Below, piece after piece: positions 1-5,200 of a stretch of 6,124 bases of DNA. Numbering within the stretch: the stretch's first letter is position 1; every line of letters begins with the position of its first letter. The notes beneath the pieces were generated by a model that was not told the origin of the DNA, did no database searches, and saw nothing but the letters and a program-made list of their open reading frames with translations. Origin of the DNA: JBEGHD01 sp049334165 (GTDB lineage Bacteria; Bacteroidota; Bacteroidia; Flavobacteriales_D; Sanyastnellaceae); NCBI GenBank assembly GCA_049334165.1, contig JBEGHD010000026.1; one strand, written 5' to 3'. The translations under genes and the position numbers were made by a program.

Positions 1-1719
1 TGCCTCTTCACTGGCGATTCCTGTGACGATGGAAACCCAGAAACTGTGGACGACACCATCGATGAAAACTGTCAGTGCGGTGGCAACACCGTTCCAGGAT
101 GTACCGATTCAAACGCCTGTAACTACGATCCGAACGCAACTGTAAATGATGGCTCTTGCCTTTTCACAGGCGATTCCTGTGATGACGGCAACGCTGCGAC
201 AGTCAACGATGTAATCACAGAAGAATGCGAATGTGAAGGTGAAACAGTTCCAGGATGTACTAACATCAACGCCTGTAACTACGATCCGGATGCCACAGTG
301 AACGATGGATCTTGCCTTTTCACTGGAGACTCTTGTGACGATGGAGATCCTGAAACTGTGAACGACACCATCGATGAAAACTGTCAGTGCGGTGGCAACA
401 CCGTTCCTGGATGTACCGATTCAAACGCCTGTAACTACGATCCTAACGCCACAGTCGATGACGGATCGTGCCTGATCGTTGGTGAAACTTGCGATGACGG
501 TGATCCTTCTACTGTCAACGATGTGATCACAGCAGACTGCAATTGTGAAGGTGAAACAGTTCCTGGTTGTACCAACATAAACGCCTGCAACTACAATCCT
601 AACGCTACGGTGAACGATGGCTCTTGCCTCTTCACTGGCGATTCCTGTGACGATGGAAACCCAGAAACGGTGGACGACACCATCGATGAAAACTGTCAGT
701 GCGGTGGAAACACTATTCCTGGTTGTACCGACTCAAACGCTTGTAATTACGATCCTAACGCCACAGTCGATGACGGATCGTGCCTGATCGTTGGTGAAAC
801 TTGTGATGACGGCAACGCTGCGACAGTCAACGATGTAATCACCGAAAACTGCGAGTGCGAAGGCGAAACAGTTCCAGGATGTACTAACATCAACGCTTGT
901 AATTACGATCCAAACGCAACAGTCAACGATGGTTCCTGCCTCTTCACGGGTGATTCCTGTGACGATGGAGATCCGGAAACAGTGGACGACACCTTTGATG
1001 AAAACTGTCAGTGCGGTGGAAACACAATTCCTGGTTGTACCGACCTAAATGCCTGTAACTACGATCCTAACGCTACTGTCGATGATGGCTCTTGCTTAAT
1101 CGTGGGAGAAACTTGCGATGATGGCAATGCAGCGACAGTCAACGATGTCATCACCTCAGACTGTGAATGCGAAGGCGAGACAGTTCCAGGTTGTACCAAC
1201 ATCAACGCCTGTAACTACAATCCTAACGCTACGGTGAACGATGGCTCTTGCCTTTTCACGGGAGATTCCTGTGACGATGGAAACCCAGAAACGGTGGACG
1301 ACACCATCGATGAAAACTGTCAATGCGGTGGAAACACGATTCCTGGTTGTACCGATTCGAACGCTTGTAATTACGATCCTAACGCCACAGTCGATGACGG
1401 ATCGTGCCTGATCGTTGGTGAAACTTGCGATGACGGAGATCCTTCTACTGTCAACGATGTGATCACCGAAAACTGCGAGTGCGAAGGTGAAACGGTTCCA
1501 GGTTGTACGAACATCAACGCCTGTAACTACGATCAGGATGCCACTGTGAACGATGGCTCTTGCTTGTTCACGGGTGATTCCTGTGACGATGGAAACCCAG
1601 AAACAGTGGACGATACAATTGACGAAGATTGTTTGTGTGGTGGTGTAGAAATTCCAGGGTGTACAAATACTTCCGCATGTAACTATGATCCAAATGCCAC
1701 CACAGACGATGGTTCCTGC
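1..1719 (+). repeat. Tandem array of 156-bp (52-residue) Cys/Asp-rich repeats, 11+ units
   Basis: Units start at the Val/Ile of the (V/I)PGCT motif: 91, 247, 403, 559, 715, 871, 1027, 1183, 1339, 1495 and a partial at 1651, preceded by the last 30 residues of another unit at 1-90. All ten full units are exactly 156 bp, with no indels. Cysteines fall at unit positions 4, 10, 23, 30, 46 and 48, so three disulfides per unit are possible. Two unit types alternate. One begins PGCTD(S/L)NAC and ends in C(E/N)CEGET; the other begins PGCTNINAC and, except in the edge unit at 1495 (CLCGGVE), ends in CQCGGNT. This gives a 312-bp dimer. From 403 on, the first type carries LIVGETCDDG and the second LFTGDSCDDG. 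The motif resembles a repeat common in secreted proteins of marine Bacteroidota; I do not know a settled family name or function. The unit length is a multiple of three, so gain or loss of units would keep the frame. Confidence 0.95.
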
Positions 1720-2109
1720 GAACTACCGCAAGAATACTTCGTAGATAATGATGGTGATGGATTTGGCAACCCCGATAGTGTTGTTACGACTTGTGAGCAG
1801 GGCGACCTGGTTACTGACAATACCGATTGTGATGACAGCAACTCAAACGTTTACCCTGGAGCCCCCGGCTTAGGCCAGGGTGTTGACAACGACTGTAGTG
1901 GAGAAATAGATGGTGAAGAACCACTAGACTGTTATGGAGACTTGAATGGTGACGGATTCATTACTGCTGCTGATATTCTAATTCTAATAGGCAATTTTGG
2001 ATGCACAGGAGTAGGATGCGTTGGCGATTTAACTTATGACAATATCGTTCAGACAGATGACCTCATTATCTTGCTCGGTTTGTATGGAACTGAATGTGAT
2101 AATCAATAA
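1..2109 (+). CDS. Giant cysteine-rich repeat surface/secreted protein, 3' part (5' end outside window)
   Basis: The frame is open from base 1 and closes at TAA 2107-2109, giving 702 visible residues of a longer protein. A GTG at 46 is internal to a repeat and is not a credible start. Domains in order: half a repeat (1-90), ten complete 52-residue repeats (91-1650), a last partial repeat (1651-1719), an Asp-rich MopE-like segment (1720-1920) and a dockerin-like C-terminus (1930-2106). Each full repeat has six cysteines and many Asp/Asn residues, which suits an oxidised, calcium-rich location outside the cytoplasm. No membrane segment and no typical type IX secretion C-terminal domain (PNP motif plus beta-rich tail) is visible; the protein ends in Cys-Asp-Asn-Gln after the dockerin-like region. 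The next gene lies 51 bp downstream in the same direction and carries the same repeat family. Likely role, by inference: a long adhesive or structural surface stalk. The N-terminal functional domain is not in the window, so substrate and partner are unknown. Confidence 0.93.
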   Translation, partial: CLFTGDSCDDGNPETVDDTIDENCQCGGNTVPGCTDSNACNYDPNATVNDGSCLFTGDSCDDGNAATVNDVITEECECEGETVPGCTNINACNYDPDATVNDGSCLFTGDSCDDGDPETVNDTIDENCQCGGNTVPGCTDSNACNYDPNATVDDGSCLIVGETCDDGDPSTVNDVITADCNCEGETVPGCTNINACNYNPNATVNDGSCLFTGDSCDDGNPETVDDTIDENCQCGGNTIPGCTDSNACNYDPNATVDDGSCLIVGETCDDGNAATVNDVITENCECEGETVPGCTNINACNYDPNATVNDGSCLFTGDSCDDGDPETVDDTFDENCQCGGNTIPGCTDLNACNYDPNATVDDGSCLIVGETCDDGNAATVNDVITSDCECEGETVPGCTNINACNYNPNATVNDGSCLFTGDSCDDGNPETVDDTIDENCQCGGNTIPGCTDSNACNYDPNATVDDGSCLIVGETCDDGDPSTVNDVITENCECEGETVPGCTNINACNYDQDATVNDGSCLFTGDSCDDGNPETVDDTIDEDCLCGGVEIPGCTNTSACNYDPNATTDDGSCELPQEYFVDNDGDGFGNPDSVVTTCEQGDLVTDNTDCDDSNSNVYPGAPGLGQGVDNDCSGEIDGEEPLDCYGDLNGDGFITAADILILIGNFGCTGVGCVGDLTYDNIVQTDDLIILLGLYGTECDNQ
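1720..1920 (+). other. MopE-like Asp-rich putative metal-binding segment in the first gene
   Basis: Directly after the last partial repeat the protein reads a Tyr-Phe-Val-Asp-Asn-Asp-Gly-Asp-Gly-Phe-Gly motif (about 1735-1767), then Asp-Cys-Asp-Asp (1825-1836), Val-Tyr-Pro-Gly-Ala (1849-1863) and Val-Asp-Asn-Asp-Cys-Ser-Gly-Glu-Ile-Asp (1882-1911). This order (DGDGFG, DCDD, YPGA, DNDCxGxxD) is the signature of the putative metal-binding motif named after methanotroph MopE and is widespread in secreted bacterial proteins. The Asp-rich loops suggest Ca2+ binding, by inference. One departure from the usual form is seen: the stretch before VDNDC reads Pro-Gly-Leu-Gly-Gln-Gly in place of the common Glu-x-Cys-Asp-Gly, so one cysteine of the motif is missing. 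Confidence 0.8.
1930..2106 (+). other. Dockerin-like C-terminal domain (two EF-hand-like loops) of the first gene
   Basis: Two calcium-loop-like motifs follow each other. The first, from 1939, has Asp1, Asn3, Asp5, Gly6, Ile8 and Asp12, followed by a hydrophobic helix (ILILIGNFG); it fits a dockerin type I loop well. The second, from 2026, has Asp1, Asp5 and Asp12 but Thr at 3 and Asn at 6, so it is degraded or weaker; it is followed by the matching helix LIILLGLYG. Four cysteines (CYG, GCTGVGC, TEC) surround and link the loops. This cysteine-framed tail recurs at the very C-terminus of many secreted proteins of Flavobacteriia, which supports the taxonomic guess and the view that 2109 is the true end. 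In clostridia dockerins bind cohesins; no cohesin is visible here, so the partner is unknown. It may only be a calcium-stabilised cap. Confidence 0.75.
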
Positions 2110-2125
2110 TCTAATTTTATTAACA

Positions 2126-2147
2126 CGTCCTGTACCTGGAATGGACG
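2126..2147 (+). other. Small inverted repeat in the 51-bp intergenic spacer
   Basis: CGTCC at 2126-2130 is complementary to GGACG at 2143-2147, leaving a 12-nt loop. The stem is only 5 bp and no T-run follows, so it does not look like an intrinsic terminator. It could be a weak hairpin in a shared transcript or chance. The spacer holds no Shine-Dalgarno motif before the ATG at 2161, as is usual for Bacteroidota. The short spacing, common direction and lack of a convincing terminator leave co-transcription of the two genes open. Confidence 0.2.
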
Positions 2148-2160
2148 ATAACACTCTCAA

Positions 2161-2238
2161 ATGAATAGACCTTTAGCTCGATTTACCCCTGAAATCCTAA
2201 CTGTTTTACTTGTTTCTGCAGCGATTTTTTACGCTTGT
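2161..2238 (+). other. N-terminal export signal or anchor, possible lipoprotein Cys26
   Basis: Residues 1-11 carry Arg3 and Arg7, then a hydrophobic run of about 14 residues (ILTVLLVSAAIFYA) leads to Cys26 and Ser-Asp. This is the right length and shape for a bacterial signal. The residues just before the cysteine are Phe-Tyr-Ala, whereas a good lipobox has Leu at -3 and Ala/Ser at -2, so lipoprotein processing is uncertain. Alternatives are an ordinary signal peptide or an uncleaved anchor. Glu11 directly before the hydrophobic core is slightly unusual. Confidence 0.6.
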
Positions 2239-5200
2239 AGCGATCACTGGCAAACGGTTTTGAGAAAAAGCGAGAAGAAAGCTTATACCGCGTTTATCAA
2301 TTCCCACCCATTTACTTTGAGGGAAAAGAAAACTCCTAAAGAATGGAAAAAGTTGCCAAAAAAGGATCGTCCGGATTTGGCCTGGGAACAGAACTATTTG
2401 ATGACGCTCGACCCCGCGACCGGATCGCCAGCGGAAGAACGTCTAATCATTCCCCTGGCGCAAGTTGAGGACTTTGTAGATGACCCTTCACGATATGCTC
2501 CTGGAGATGTAAATTTTCCATGGGTAGAACGCGGGCCAGATAATGTGGCCGGAAGAACACGCGCAATTTTATGGGATCCAAACAACGAGAATCGCGTGTT
2601 TGCGGGCGGAGTTGCCGGTGGACTTTGGTACAACGACAATATCACCTCCTCTACTCAGGAATGGCAGAAAGTCAATGATTTTTGGGATAACATTGCTGTT
2701 TCATGCATCGAAGCTGATCCTTCAAATTCGGATGTGTGGTATGTGGGAACAGGTGAAGGTTGGGGTAACCTCGATGCTGTTCGTGGACTTGGAATCTGGA
2801 AAACGGAAGACGGTGGAAATTCCTGGGATCACTTACTCAGCACTGCCAACAACAGTTTTCGCTACACTCAAAAGATTTTGGTGCATCCCACCACTGGACA
2901 CGTGTATGCTGCCACAAATACCGGTCTTCGCATATCTACAAATGGTGGCAGCTCCTGGAGTCTAGTGCTCAACAATGGAAATGGGGCAAACAACAACTTC
3001 ATAGCTGATCTCGAAATTGGAGCTGACAATGCAATCTGGGCCGCGGTACAGGGTGACGGTGTTTACCGCACTACTTCAGGAAACTCAGGCACCTGGACTA
3101 AACTAAACTCCGGAAATGGTTTTCCGAGTTTTGGATTCAACCGAATTGAAATTGCCACAGCTCCATCCGATGCTTCAGTGGCTTATGCTTTAGTCGTTTC
3201 CGGATCTGTTGTGGACGCGATTTATAAAACAGAAAATACAGGTGCAACATGGACATCCGTAAACGAACCTGCTGATGCCGACCCTGGAATTCCAGACACG
3301 GACTTCACCAGAAACCAGGGCTGGTACGACCTCATTTCAGCTGTCGACCCTAACGATCCCGATCACATCTACGTTGGTGGAATCGACATCTTTCATTCAT
3401 TTAATGGTGGAGATACCTGGAATCAGATTTCGCACTGGTACGGAGGTTTCGGTGAACCTTATGCCCATGCCGATCAACACGGAATGGCTTTCAAGCCTGG
3501 AAGTTCGAATGAAATGATCTTCAGTCATGACGGTGGACTCACCTACACAGCTAATGCTTCAGCGACACAACCTTCAATTGGCGACAGAAACAATGGCTAC
3601 AACGTGACTCAATATTACGCCTGTGCCATCAACCCAACTGCGGGATCAAATAACTATTTGGCTGGTGCACAGGATAACGGAACTCAGCGCTACGATGATC
3701 CGGGAATGAATTCCACAACGGAAGTTACGGGTGGTGATGGAATGTTTTGTCACATTGATCAAACTGATCCTACTTACCAGATATCATCTTATGTCTACAA
3801 CAATTACTACAGGTCAGTAAACCAGGGAGTGTCTTTTTCTGGTTTGCCCGGTGGAGAAAATACTGGGCGATTTATCAACCCAACAGATTATGACAATGAA
3901 CAGGACATTCTTTTTGGGGCAAAAGACAATTCAACCCTGCGAAGGATCACAGGCATCACAAGCACTCCTTCGGTGAGCGATATGACGATACCGGCATTAA
4001 ATGGAACTGCCTCTCACATACGTGTCTCTGAATTTACCTCTGGGACCTCTACGATTTTTGTCGGAACAGGATCTGGAAACATTCTCAAAATCAACAACGC
4101 TCAGGCAGCACCATCTACGATGAACATCGACTCTGATGCTGAATTGCCCAACGGATACATCAGCTGCATTGAGCTTGGTTCTAATGAAGATGAAATTCTG
4201 GTGACTTTCTCAAATTACGGAGTAAATTCTGTGTGGTATACCACTGACGGAGGCTCCAACTGGGTGAGCAAAGAGGGAGACCTCCCGGATATGCCTGTGA
4301 GGTGGGCACTATTCAATCCAGACAATCAGGAAGAAGTGATACTCGCCACTGAAGTTGGAGTTTGGTCAACAGCTAATTTCTCTGCAAACAATCCAAACTG
4401 GGTGCCTTCAAACTCTGGATTAGCCAACACTCGGGTAGACATGTTGCAAATTAGAGAGTCAGACAATCAGGTAATTGCAGCAACTCACGGACGTGGTCTC
4501 TTTAGCGGAGTCTTTTTCACTCCAAGCTATGCAGATGACGCGGGAATTATCGCTGTTCAGGAGCCTAATGGCGTAGTCTGCAATCAGACTACAATTCCTT
4601 CAGTGACACTTAAAAACTTTGGCTCTGAAGACCTCACCTCAGTCGACATAGAGTATTCTCTCGATGGAGGAACAACTGAGGTTTACGAGTGGACAGGGAC
4701 AATTTTGCCGGGAGATTTCGAAGAAGTAAGTCTGCCAGAGATCAGCTACTCCGTAGGATCTCACACGCTTGTAGTTAGTACTTCCCAGCCTAATGGTGTC
4801 GAAGATGAGGACCCACTGAACGACTCATTCACCTCTGACTTTGAATTTGGAAACAACCCAGTGATTGTTCAGATCGTGACAGACAACTTTGGAGCAGAAA
4901 CGACATGGGAGATTATAGATTCTAATGGTAGCATAGTTGCCGAAGGTGGGCCTTACACAAACCATCAGGCAAATGGCGAATACCCCGAACCTGATGTTCA
5001 GGTGTGCCTGCAAAATGGCTGCTATGATTTTTCGATTTACGATACCTACGGAGATGGAATGTGTTGCGCATACGGTAACGGTTCCTACACCCTGCTCGAT
5101 GCAGATGGCAACGTGCTTATAACTGGTGGAGACGGTTGGAATAATTCTGAGACTGTTGAGTTTTGTGTTTCTTCTCCTGTTCCAGGAGTTGACAACGATG

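Noticed and set aside
1..1719. CRISPR-like regular spacing of repeats
   Set aside because: The regular 156-bp period is a protein-coding tandem repeat with continuous frame and conserved cysteines; there are no short identical repeats with unique spacers.
1..1719. Eukaryotic or giant-virus origin, since similar Cys/Asp repeats occur there
   Set aside because: The combination with CARDB-like modules, a bacterial signal segment, MopE-like and dockerin-like tails and closely packed intronless genes fits Bacteroidota far better.
46..2109. GTG at 46 as the start of the first gene
   Set aside because: The frame is open upstream to base 1, and the codon lies inside a repeat unit whose other copies encode the same Val (or a synonymous codon) internally; the real start is outside the window.
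2112..2119. TAATTTTA as a Bacteroidota -7 promoter element (consensus TAnnTTTG) for the second gene
   Set aside because: It misses the final G, and no TTG lies at the expected distance upstream (the nearest, at 2080, leaves a 29-nt gap); an AT-rich spacer gives such matches by chance.
2126..2147. Intrinsic terminator after the first gene
   Set aside because: A 5-bp stem with a 12-nt loop and no T-tract is too weak; listed only as a low-confidence inverted repeat.
2394..2645. Open frames on the - strand (2394-2645, 4825-5013, 5085-5312, 5614-5826)
   Set aside because: All are antisense to clearly coding domains of the second gene and show no domain, export signal or ribosome-binding context.
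2543..2965. Open frame of about 140 codons on the + strand in another frame
   Set aside because: It overlaps the propeller coding sequence, which is recognisable in the main frame; this one has no recognisable motif. The same holds for the short + frames at 3275-3517, 4937-5122 and 5603-5926.
2521..4518. Sialidase or xyloglucanase assignment for the propeller
   Set aside because: Asp boxes are structural and occur in many non-enzymatic propellers; I could not locate a sialidase Arg triad or the catalytic Asp pair of GH74 with any confidence.
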